Assembly (NCBI GenBank): GCA_943354525.1
Contig: CALRCI010000002.1
Location: forward strand, 9,594 to 28,416
DNA: 18,823 nucleotides
Direction: 5' to 3'
From: Candidatus Nomurabacteria bacterium
GTDB taxonomy: Bacteria > Patescibacteriota > Minisyncoccia > Phycocordibacterales > UBA9973
Shown: in pieces, positions 6,286 through 12,335 of the stretch
How positions within the stretch are numbered: position 1 is the first letter of the stretch
How the letters are laid out: every line of letters begins with the position of its first letter
The notes under the pieces: generated by a model
Database searches by the model: none
Told to the model about the DNA's origin: nothing
The model's input: the letters and a program-made list of their open reading frames with translations, nothing else
Position numbers and translations under genes: made by a program

Positions 6286-6295
6286 ACTTTTTATC

Positions 6296-6371
6296 TGGAG
6301 CCGACTCCGAGATTCGAACTCGGGACCTACCACTTACGAAGCGGTTGCTCTACCAGCTGAGCTAAGTCGGC
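6296..6371 (-). tRNA. tRNA-Thr (anticodon CGT)
   Basis: Reading the reverse strand, the acceptor GCCGACT/AGTCGGC, D-arm GCTC/GAGC, anticodon arm ACCGC-TTCGTAA-GTGGT and T-arm with a TTCGAAT loop all fold. Anticodon CGU reads ACG (Thr). The discriminator is T and the 3' CCA is encoded (6296-6298). It is separated by 17 nt from the second tRNA-Thr. Confidence 0.97.
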
Positions 6372-6388
6372 ATACTGTGCGCACCGTG

Positions 6389-6461
6389 AGCCGTTGTCCG
6401 GGATTGAACCGGAGACCTCAGTCTTACCAAGACTGTGCTCTACCAACTGAGCTACAACGGC
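6389..6461 (-). tRNA. tRNA-Thr (anticodon GGT)
   Basis: Acceptor GCCGTTG/CAACGGC, D-arm GCTC/GAGC, anticodon arm CAGTC-TTGGTAA-GACTG, and a T-arm with a TTCAATC loop. Anticodon GGU reads ACC/ACU (Thr). CCA is not encoded (TCAC follows the stem), unlike the neighbouring tRNA-Thr. Confidence 0.97.
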
Positions 6462-6483
6462 CAAATACCCTGAAACACACCTT

Positions 6484-6512
6484 ATCCTAATACATTTAAG
6501 GGTTTTTTTCAA
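6484..6512 (-). promoter_or_regulatory. Promoter of the tRNA-Thr pair
   Basis: On the reverse strand TTGAAA (6507-6512), an exact 17-nt spacer and TAGGAT (6484-6489) lie 22 nt before the first tRNA. It probably also drives the pyrophosphatase-like and MFS genes. Confidence 0.65.
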
Positions 6513-6529
6513 TTATGTGAGTGACAGAG

Positions 6530-6559
6530 AAAAAAGCCGCGATTGTAATCGCGGCTTTT
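6530..6559. terminator. Intrinsic terminator after the 301-aa secreted protein gene
   Basis: AAAAGCCGCGATT (6532-6544) pairs perfectly with AATCGCGGCTTTT (6547-6559) across a 2-nt loop, flanked by A/T runs. It serves the minus-strand gene ending at 6579. Confidence 0.88.
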
Positions 6560-6578
6560 AAAAAAATTGAAAGAATAG

Positions 6579-7484
6579 TTACTGTGTATTTTCCAGAAGC
6601 TCAATCGAACCTCGGAAAAAATAGCTGGCACTTGTAGCATCACTCGTGCCATAGAATACAAAGATTTCATCTCCGGCCGTGAGCGCCGTAGTGCTGAGCG
6701 TCAGTTGCCATGTGTACGGCACGTTGATTGTCGTGCACGTGACGGAGGCGCTGCCAATCAGCACGGGAGTAATGGTTGCGTTAGAACCGCCAACCGGTGT
6801 GTAGCGGTATGCATACACGGTAAAATTTCTGTTTGCCGTGCTCGAATATACCATTCCGCGAATCTTTGAGACTGTCGCATCACTGGTAATCTGGTACCCC
6901 GGACCATGGGCCATCCAAAAGGATCCCAGAGTAAGCGCTGCTGGCGAGCTGATGGATGCGGCGAAGAATGACTGTTGTATCGCCGTGCCGTTCTGATACA
7001 CGAAATACGAATTTCCCAGAGCACCCGTCATCGCAGCTGCCATACCGAGCATTGGAATCGTGATTTTCGAAATTGGATTTGTCCAACTATAATTTGTTCC
7101 ATTCCAATTCAGAAACGTATTCGTGGTCGGTGCCATAACTGGAGACACAAGGCCTCCGGCACCGGTCATGAGAATACGATTGGTGACAAGTGACGAGAGT
7201 GTCAGCGAACCTGATGTTGCGACATTACCGCTGCCATCTATGGTGCATTGCTGGAGGGAACCGATGCTGACCATTCCCCCGTCAGTAATTGAGAGAAGCG
7301 GTGTCGCTGCGTGGTTGTGTACAAAGAATGCGCTCGTAGTTGCAGTAGTGCCGATACCTCCGACAGTCAGACTGGCAGAAGGTGCCGAATCATTCACGCC
7401 AACGTATTGCGCATGCACGGTAGTAGTTGGTGCAGCACATGCAAAAAGCAGTGCCGTACATAAGATAAAAAGTTGCTTTTTCAT
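6579..7484 (-). CDS. Secreted surface protein of unknown function (301 aa)
   Basis: The protein begins with a clear Sec signal peptide (MKKQLFILCTALLFACAAP..., likely cleaved after VHA at about residue 25). The mature part is rich in Ser, Thr, Ala and Gly, with almost no charged residues, as in extracellular beta-structured proteins. Residues about 30-85 (ASLTVGG, FFVHNHAATPLLSITDGGMVSIG) resemble the stalk-like repeats of fibre-type surface proteins. Residues about 160-300 look like one beta-sandwich with a terminal FRGSIELLENTQ strand. I see no catalytic motif and no sortase or lipobox anchor. The start at 7484 is chosen for the signal peptide; the frame is open further upstream. It follows the SGNH esterase gene on the same strand, behind a terminator hairpin. 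Confidence 0.75.
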   Translation of the reverse strand: MKKQLFILCTALLFACAAPTTTVHAQYVGVNDSAPSASLTVGGIGTTATTSAFFVHNHAATPLLSITDGGMVSIGSLQQCTIDGSGNVATSGSLTLSSLVTNRILMTGAGGLVSPVMAPTTNTFLNWNGTNYSWTNPISKITIPMLGMAAAMTGALGNSYFVYQNGTAIQQSFFAASISSPAALTLGSFWMAHGPGYQITSDATVSKIRGMVYSSTANRNFTVYAYRYTPVGGSNATITPVLIGSASVTCTTINVPYTWQLTLSTTALTAGDEIFVFYGTSDATSASYFFRGSIELLENTQ

Positions 7485-7561
7485 GTGAATTTTTTTTATG
7501 GTGATGTAAGGGAGTTTTTCAGATTTGACACAACTATACAACAAATCAGCTAGAACGTACA

Positions 7562-7601
7562 GCGACGAAAAAGGCTCCTTCATAGGAGCCTTTTTCGTCG
7601 C
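7562..7601 (-). terminator. Hairpin terminator after the SGNH esterase gene
   Basis: GCGACGAAAAAGGCTCC (7562-7578) is perfectly complementary to 7585-7601 around a 6-nt loop, 5 nt after the stop codon. The A/T run is inside the stem, so either an inner 6-bp hairpin plus T5 terminates transcription or the full hairpin blocks 3' decay. Confidence 0.8.
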
Positions 7602-7606
7602 ATATT

Positions 7607-10381
7607 TCAGCAATCAGGCTTCGCAACGTTACAGTCAGCCAAAGCTTTTTTGAGATTGAGAGATACTTCTGCAATTACCGCACGGGTTTTCGAACCGACG
7701 ATGCCATAACCAAGATCTCTCGGAGAATTAACGACATGATACGTGAGTTGAAATTTCTTCACCGCCCGATCAGTCAGTGGACCGAAGTAGCCAGTGACTT
7801 TGCCTGACGGATAGATCGCCGGAATTGTTTTGAGGAATGTTTGCAATGCGATGACGTGCGCGCCGGTTGAACCGAGATGGAGCGGGAGTATCACGCTGAC
7901 GGGACTCGATGTAACTTTTTTCTCCGGCCCGATAGAAACTTCGAGAGATGATGCAGACGAAGTCGGTGGCGGAAGTAATCCCCCACCGCCGCCTCCGCCA
8001 CCGCCCGACGAAGAAACAAATGTGGTTCCGCAGCCGCCAGTTGTCGTAAACGTAGTATCAGAACCGAGAGTTTCGGCGTCAAAGACATCGACGGAACGCA
8101 CACGGAAATGATACGTCGTACATGTAGTGAGCCCCGTGAGCGTCACCGAATGACTCGTAACGGGCGATGCGGTATCGGAAAGTGCAGTCAGAAATCCATA
8201 ACTCGCCGTCGTGCCATATTCGACTTTCGTTGATGCGCGATCGCTCGTCGTCCACGTAATAGTGGCGCTGGCAGTCGATGGTGTGGCCACGACTGCTCCG
8301 ACCGAGACGGGCGTGAGCGACGTTGCCGATGCGAACGATTGCGCCACTGCCGTTCCCAAGAGCAAATGTTTGGCGGCTGATGGATGCAGACCGTCATAGG
8401 AGATCGTATCTGACGTATAGGTGTTGTTGAGGCCGGTCGCACCGCCTGAACCATAGTCGATTTTGTAGGCATACGGATCGGCTGCGGCAGTGAATCCAGT
8501 GATGACACTGGCCGCGTCAAATTGCCCAAACGGGACGATGACGACGATCGGCGTAGTCGTATTCACTGCGGCACGAATAGTTCCGATAAATGTCTGCACA
8601 TAACTCGCGACGTTGCTGACACTGTGGATCAACGAATCGTTGCTTCCCAGATTCACGAATACGGCATCGGGTATCGGCGAGAGCTTTCCGGAAACGAGAC
8701 GGCTATGCGAGCCGAAATATTTATTATACGTATTTGGCAGTGATGGTTGGCCCGCCCATGCCCAGGTACAGCACCATGATTGGCCGCCGAATCCGAGATT
8801 GCCGAATTCCGCATTGAGAAGATTCGACGCATACCGCGCATATGTCTGTGCGCTGTCCTGTACTATCGTATCGCGTGTAAAATTACTGCCGATTGAACCC
8901 AGATTCGATGAGCCTTCGGTAATGCTGTCACCATACCAGATGATGTTGCGCGGCTTGAGCGCGAGATCGCCCGTCGGTGCAGAAACTGTAGCGCCGGAGT
9001 CGAGATAGAGCCCGCTAATCTTCAGATATTGGTAGGGCACTGTCCATCGATCATAGTAGGCATCGGTGACTCGGATAGTGAGTGTGAGAGAATGAGCGCC
9101 GGAAGACAAACCGGTCGCGAGCGTGATGAGATCATCTTCGTTATGATAGCGATATGTCTGCTCTATGCCGCCGTCGATCGTCCACTCGACGATTGGAAAC
9201 TCGCCCAAGAGCGTCGCGTTGTCGATGCGGATCGCCGCGCTCGTGCCGGTAAATGTCGTTTTGAAATAGGAGCCGGAATTCACTGCTTGGACGAAGGTAC
9301 TCCCCGCTTTGACATTGTTTGACTGCATCGCGCCCGCTCCGTCGGAATACCACGAGTACGGTGAGAAATAAAAATTAGTATTGGTAACCGGAATGACCGT
9401 AAATGGATTAATGACATGGATCACGGCAGTCGCATTACCAGTAGGATCAGTGATAGTGACATCGCCGGTCGCACTTCCAGCGCTGAATGTCAGTGTGGCA
9501 TGTGTCGCATCAGTTACCGTCTGTGCTGTAATCGCAGCTCCGGTTCCGCCAGAAACCGTGAACGTCGGCGTACCAGGCGTACCTGCGCTCCATGACGTAT
9601 GCGTACCGACAAGCGCGATGCTATTGCCAGTACTACTGAGGGTAACATAATCGTCGGTCGTCGCCATGTGCACGGATTGTTCGATCACCAAATCATCAAT
9701 CGTCAGCGGACCGGAACTTCCGATACCGCCAAGATGAAACGAACTACAAAAACCCGAGTACCCCGCGCTCGTGACGACGCCTCCAGCTACCCATGTGTGC
9801 AACCAGTTCGTCGGCTCAGTATCACCGTCCTTCCAGACTTTCACGCGGATGGTGTCACCGAGCGCTTCAGTTTTCAGATGGAAGAAATCGCCGTTCGACA
9901 TATTCGAAACAGTGCCGGGTAGAAACGGCGCGGCATCAAGTTCATTGTACGTCCCGTTCTCGCGATCAAATAGATCCACTTCGTTGAGTGTCTGATCGGC
10001 ACCGAATCTTGGAATGACTAACAAGCCATTCAAACCATTGGCTGAAGTGCGCAACATCGCACATGCCACCGGACCGGCGCCACTGCCGTCGATGTGCAGT
10101 TTCTGGACGAATGAGACTGTCGTGTCGGTCGTCGTCGCCATACCGGTATACAGATTAATATCGCCGACGTTCACCGTGACCTGACCGTAGGATTTAGTGC
10201 CGGAATACGGATCGGTCGTACCGACGACGAAGTTTGTAGAACCAACTTTGGTAAAGCCCGCGAGCGTACCGTTCGAATCAGAGTCGAAATTATCTGAGTA
10301 AATAGTGGTATTTGCAAAGGTCGCTCGCGGCAATGCCGCGAGTGAAAGAATAACTATCAGGAGTAAAAACAAACGTTTCAT
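7607..10381 (-). CDS. Modular secreted SGNH/GDSL esterase with a peptidoglycan-binding domain
   Basis: A 924-aa exported protein. A signal peptide (1-23) is followed by a concanavalin/LamG-like beta domain (about 27-235), an Ig-like domain (about 243-325), a jelly-roll resembling the N-domain of CE2-type acetylesterases (about 335-460), and an SGNH hydrolase domain. The last has GDSITEG (484-490, Ser486 nucleophile), the block II Gly region GNLGFGG (527-533), GSND (579-582) and DGLHP (663-667, Asp663/His666). Next come a fibronectin-III-like domain (about 690-782), a Gly9 plus Pro linker (793-806) and a peptidoglycan-binding-1 domain (about 836-905, LGSTGAHVIALQTFL). The likely role is deacetylation of a cell-wall or surface polysaccharide while held to peptidoglycan; the substrate is inferred, not shown. 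It ends in a cysteine pair (C917, C924). The polymer made by the glycosyltransferase at 2174 is one possible target. Confidence 0.85.
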   Translation of the reverse strand: MKRLFLLLIVILSLAALPRATFANTTIYSDNFDSDSNGTLAGFTKVGSTNFVVGTTDPYSGTKSYGQVTVNVGDINLYTGMATTTDTTVSFVQKLHIDGSGAGPVACAMLRTSANGLNGLLVIPRFGADQTLNEVDLFDRENGTYNELDAAPFLPGTVSNMSNGDFFHLKTEALGDTIRVKVWKDGDTEPTNWLHTWVAGGVVTSAGYSGFCSSFHLGGIGSSGPLTIDDLVIEQSVHMATTDDYVTLSSTGNSIALVGTHTSWSAGTPGTPTFTVSGGTGAAITAQTVTDATHATLTFSAGSATGDVTITDPTGNATAVIHVINPFTVIPVTNTNFYFSPYSWYSDGAGAMQSNNVKAGSTFVQAVNSGSYFKTTFTGTSAAIRIDNATLLGEFPIVEWTIDGGIEQTYRYHNEDDLITLATGLSSGAHSLTLTIRVTDAYYDRWTVPYQYLKISGLYLDSGATVSAPTGDLALKPRNIIWYGDSITEGSSNLGSIGSNFTRDTIVQDSAQTYARYASNLLNAEFGNLGFGGQSWCCTWAWAGQPSLPNTYNKYFGSHSRLVSGKLSPIPDAVFVNLGSNDSLIHSVSNVASYVQTFIGTIRAAVNTTTPIVVIVPFGQFDAASVITGFTAAADPYAYKIDYGSGGATGLNNTYTSDTISYDGLHPSAAKHLLLGTAVAQSFASATSLTPVSVGAVVATPSTASATITWTTSDRASTKVEYGTTASYGFLTALSDTASPVTSHSVTLTGLTTCTTYHFRVRSVDVFDAETLGSDTTFTTTGGCGTTFVSSSGGGGGGGGGLLPPPTSSASSLEVSIGPEKKVTSSPVSVILPLHLGSTGAHVIALQTFLKTIPAIYPSGKVTGYFGPLTDRAVKKFQLTYHVVNSPRDLGYGIVGSKTRAVIAEVSLNLKKALADCNVAKPDC

Positions 10382-10387
10382 ACATGA

Positions 10388-10393
10388 ATTGTA
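10388..10393 (-). promoter_or_regulatory. Candidate -10 box of the SGNH esterase gene
   Basis: TACAAT on the reverse strand ends 6 nt before the ATG (10379-10381), predicting a leaderless mRNA. No ribosome-binding sequence is present, and the -35 region is poor. Confidence 0.45.
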
Positions 10394-10450
10394 GCATAAT
10401 CTGAGGGATGCTGGTCACGGATAAATCATTCGTCACCACTCATGATTTTC

Positions 10451-10512
10451 CGCGAAGCCTCCCGGCACGATTTACTAATCGCCCGGCTCGCGGTTTTGCT
10501 TGCTAGCAAAAC
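10451..10512. repeat. Two adjacent hairpins in the gene-free region
   Basis: The first is an imperfect hairpin: CGCGA (10451-10455) pairs with TCGCG (10488-10492), a GCC/GGC stretch lies inside, and CGATT-TACT-AATCG (10468-10481) is at the tip. Directly after it, GTTTTGCT (10493-10500) pairs with AGCAAAAC (10505-10512). Neither has a T-run. No protein gene is supported between 10382 and 10726; the region holds these hairpins and the tRNA-derived repeats. Confidence 0.6.
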
Positions 10513-10524
10513 ATCGCTCCGCCC

Positions 10525-10542
10525 GTCAGCACCCTTACGCAA
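10525..10542 (+). repeat. tRNA-Asp 3'-end repeat, inverted copy with internal deletion
   Basis: GTCAGCACCCTT followed by ACGCAA equals the 3' end of the tRNA-Asp gene as read on the tRNA strand, with the central CAGCC lost and one substitution. It forms an imperfect hairpin with the opposite-facing copy at 10553-10572. Confidence 0.7.
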
Positions 10543-10552
10543 GCAAAGAAGT

Positions 10553-10572
10553 TTGCGCGGCTGAAGGGTGCT
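10553..10572 (-). repeat. tRNA-Asp 3'-end repeat, exact 20-nt copy
   Basis: TTGCGCGGCTGAAGGGTGCT is identical to 10724-10743, which is the acceptor 3' strand and T-arm 3' strand of the tRNA-Asp gene plus 3 flanking bases. It has the same orientation as the tRNA. Confidence 0.85.
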
Positions 10573-10649
10573 TTTCATTACATGAACAGTATACCTTTTG
10601 GATATATTTCTTCGTCCGAGTACAGACTCGAAATCTATCTCAAAAGCTC

Positions 10650-10696
10650 GTCAGCACCCTACGAAATGTCCCCCGGACATTTCTTCAGCCACGCAA
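10650..10696 (+). repeat. tRNA-Asp 3'-end repeat, inverted copy interrupted by a hairpin
   Basis: GTCAGCACCCT (10650-10660) and TCAGCCACGCAA (10685-10696) are the two halves of the tRNA-Asp 3' end in inverted orientation. They are split by about 24 nt that form the perfect hairpin GAAATGTCC-CCC-GGACATTTC. Confidence 0.8.
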
Positions 10697-10722
10697 AACA
10701 AAAAGCTCCTTTCGGAGCTTTT
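10697..10722 (-). terminator. Terminator of tRNA-Asp
   Basis: AAAAGCTCC (10701-10709) pairs with GGAGCTTTT (10714-10722) around TTTC. On the reverse strand the stem is followed by a T-rich stretch, 4 nt after the tRNA. Confidence 0.8.
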
Positions 10723-10726
10723 ATTG

Positions 10727-10798
10727 CGCGGCTGAAGGGTGCTGACCCCTCGACCTCCCGCGTGACAGGCGGGTGCTCTACCGTTGAGCTACAGCCGC
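10727..10798 (-). tRNA. tRNA-Asp (anticodon GTC) with an abnormal T-loop
   Basis: Acceptor GCGGCTG/CAGCCGC, D-arm GCTC-AACGGTA-GAGC, anticodon arm CCCGC-CTGTCAC-GCGGG, variable AGGTC, T-stem GAGGG/CCCTT and discriminator G, as expected for Asp. CCA is not encoded. The T-loop is GTCAGCA instead of the near-universal TTCRANN: T54 and A58, which form the conserved reverse-Hoogsteen pair, are both G. The 3' end is shared with repeats at 10525-10696. The gene has its own promoter and terminator. It may be a working tRNA with an odd elbow or one damaged by recombination with the repeats. Confidence 0.85.
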
Positions 10799-10821
10799 AA
10801 TTATATTGCGTAACGTTTATG

Positions 10822-10848
10822 ATTATACACAAAAAATGCTTTTTTCAA
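10822..10848 (-). promoter_or_regulatory. Promoter of tRNA-Asp
   Basis: On the reverse strand TTGAAA (10843-10848), a 15-nt spacer (16 if TTTGAA is used) and a perfect TATAAT (10822-10827), 23 nt before the tRNA. It overlaps the terminator of the pilus operon. Confidence 0.7.
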
Positions 10849-10853
10849 AGCAT
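10831..10853 (-). terminator. Terminator at the end of the pilus operon
   Basis: On the reverse strand ATGCTTT-GAAA-AAAGCAT is followed by TTTTT. The stem is short (7 bp). The hairpin shares its bases with the tRNA-Asp -35 box. Confidence 0.65.
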
Positions 10854-10870
10854 CCTATTGTTGTAAGAGC

Positions 10871-10984
10871 CCGGTTTGGAATACGACTTTTCGAAGGGTA
10901 CGACATAATTTTCTGCTGAAAATTTTTCTCGTACTCGACTCGCCAGCCTCCGTAAGCCCCTTCTCAAAGTGTATTCCAAACCGG
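10871..10984 (-). repeat. Structured repeat element, copy 2
   Basis: A 114-nt element. The arms CCGGTTTGGAATAC (10871-10884) and GTATTCCAAACCGG (10971-10984) are perfect complements. Read on the reverse strand, the core is almost identical to copy 1, with one C-to-A change before the inner hairpin and GAGTC instead of GAGCC. It lies 14 nt after the pilC stop and about 17 nt before the operon terminator, so it would form the 3' end of the pilus mRNA. Confidence 0.9.
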
Positions 10985-10998
10985 ACCTGTTGCACGCA

Positions 10999-12201
10999 CT
11001 AGTTTATCGACGACGCAATATTATAAATCGGAATAAGAACCGATGAGAGGAGAATGCCGACGGACACACCGAGGAAGACGATCATGACCGGTTCGATCAG
11101 ACCAACGAGTGTATCGACAGCCGTGTCGACTTCGCGGCGATAGAAATGCGCGAGTGTTTTCAAGATCGTGGAGAGCGCACCGGTTTCTTCGCCGACTTTG
11201 ACCATCTGAACCATAATCTGCGGCACTTGCACATGTTTGGCCATGGCATCGGAGAGCGAACTGCCGGCCTTCACGTCTTCACTCGAGGCCTTCATGATAT
11301 CTTCGAATACTTTGTTGCCGACGACTGAACTCGTGATTTCGATTGCACGAATAATTGAAATACCTGACGAGAGCATCGTATCGAGGTTGTCGGAGATTCG
11401 GGAGAGGTAGAGTTTGCGAAACAGCGGACCGAAGATTGGCAACGAAAGTTTGAGATTATCGAGATAGCTTTTGCCTTTTGGGGTACGCGAGAGATAGACG
11501 AGATAGGCGATGAGCACGAGTAACGGTAAGAGGACGAAGATTCCATAATGCACCGTGAAATTCGACATACCGATGACGATTTTCGTATAGAGTGGAACAT
11601 CTTGGCCGGATTCGGTGATGATCTGTGAGAGCTTCGGGATGACGAGCGTGAACATGAGAATCATGACGGCTAAGAAGACAATGACGACGAACAGCGGATA
11701 GATGAGCGCATTCTTCGTCTTGTTCGTCAGTTCGTATTCGCGGTCGAGATAGTCGGCGAGATAGCCGAAGGTTTGATTGAGTTTACCGGTTTCTTCGCCA
11801 GACTTAACCATGTTCACATAAAAATCCGAGAAAACTTTTGGGTGCTTGGCGAGTGCGCCAGAGATTGAGAAGCCGGCCTGCAGATCATCGGTAATCTGAT
11901 TGAGCGTTCTCTGAAGTAATTTATTTTCAGCGCTACTTGCAAGGAGAGAAAAGGCTTTGAGGGCTGAAACTTGTGCTTCAAATAATGTCGAGATCTGACG
12001 CGACATAATCACAATTTCCTTCTGCGGCAGATGTTCAAAAATATTCATCTGTAGTAGACTCTTCTCTTCACTGCCTTTGATCGACGTGATGATAAGCCCG
12101 CGACGCTGGAGTGCGACAACTGCCAAGTCTTTGTTCTGAGACTCGATCGTTCCTTCTTTGACCTCACCGGTCGTGGTGACTGCTTTGTATCTGAATGTCA
12201 T
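10999..12201 (-). CDS. pilC: Type IV pilus inner-membrane platform protein PilC
   Basis: A 400-aa member of the GspF/PilC family, the membrane platform on which PilB and PilT act during pilus extension and retraction. Two homologous GspF domains (about 66-190 and 268-392) each carry the family signature: MVKSGEETGKL (131-141) and MVKVGEETGAL (333-343). Membrane helices lie at about 168-188, 217-236 and 370-392. The N-terminal MTFRYKAVTTTGEVKEGTIES is the usual PilC opening. AAGGA 7 nt before the ATG is one of the few clear Shine-Dalgarno sites here. The gene is the last of the operon; a structured repeat lies on each side of it. Confidence 0.95.
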   Translation of the reverse strand: MTFRYKAVTTTGEVKEGTIESQNKDLAVVALQRRGLIITSIKGSEEKSLLQMNIFEHLPQKEIVIMSRQISTLFEAQVSALKAFSLLASSAENKLLQRTLNQITDDLQAGFSISGALAKHPKVFSDFYVNMVKSGEETGKLNQTFGYLADYLDREYELTNKTKNALIYPLFVVIVFLAVMILMFTLVIPKLSQIITESGQDVPLYTKIVIGMSNFTVHYGIFVLLPLLVLIAYLVYLSRTPKGKSYLDNLKLSLPIFGPLFRKLYLSRISDNLDTMLSSGISIIRAIEITSSVVGNKVFEDIMKASSEDVKAGSSLSDAMAKHVQVPQIMVQMVKVGEETGALSTILKTLAHFYRREVDTAVDTLVGLIEPVMIVFLGVSVGILLSSVLIPIYNIASSIN

Positions 12202-12236
12202 GACTTTTTCCTTGTTATCGATAATGATTCCGCTCG

Positions 12237-12331
12237 GATATGCGGTGCGAAGGGTACGACATAATTTTCTGCTGAAAATTTGTCTCGTACTCGCCTCGCC
12301 AGTCTCCGTAAGCCCCTTCGCACCGCATATC
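12237..12331 (-). repeat. Structured repeat element, copy 3
   Basis: A 95-nt element. The arms GATATGCGGTGCGAAGGG (12237-12254) and 12314-12331 are perfect 18-bp complements, unrelated to the arms of the other copies except the inner AAGGG. The core differs from copy 1 at a few bases (GGAGACTGG, GAGGCGAG). It begins 4 nt after the pilT stop and ends 35 nt before the pilC ATG. Confidence 0.9.
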
Positions 12332-12335
12332 GTCG

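Noticed and set aside
6286..6333. Longer start for the pyrophosphatase-like gene
   Set aside because: The extra codons are the tRNA-Thr sequence.
4236..6371. Integrative element with attL/attR bounded by tRNA-Thr
   Set aside because: No copy of the tRNA-Thr 3' end is visible near 4240-4330, and there is no integrase gene.
7983..8007. Poly-glycine tract as a phase-variable repeat
   Set aside because: The codons are mixed GGC/GGT/GGA rather than a homopolymer or perfect unit, so slippage is unlikely.
10382..10726. Small protein genes in the hairpin-rich region (for example frames within 10500-10866)
   Set aside because: They run through the repeats, hairpins and the tRNA, with no promoter, ribosome-binding site or protein-like composition.
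10525..10746. CRISPR array
   Set aside because: The repeats alternate orientation, spacing is irregular, and they match the tRNA 3' end; no cas genes are present.
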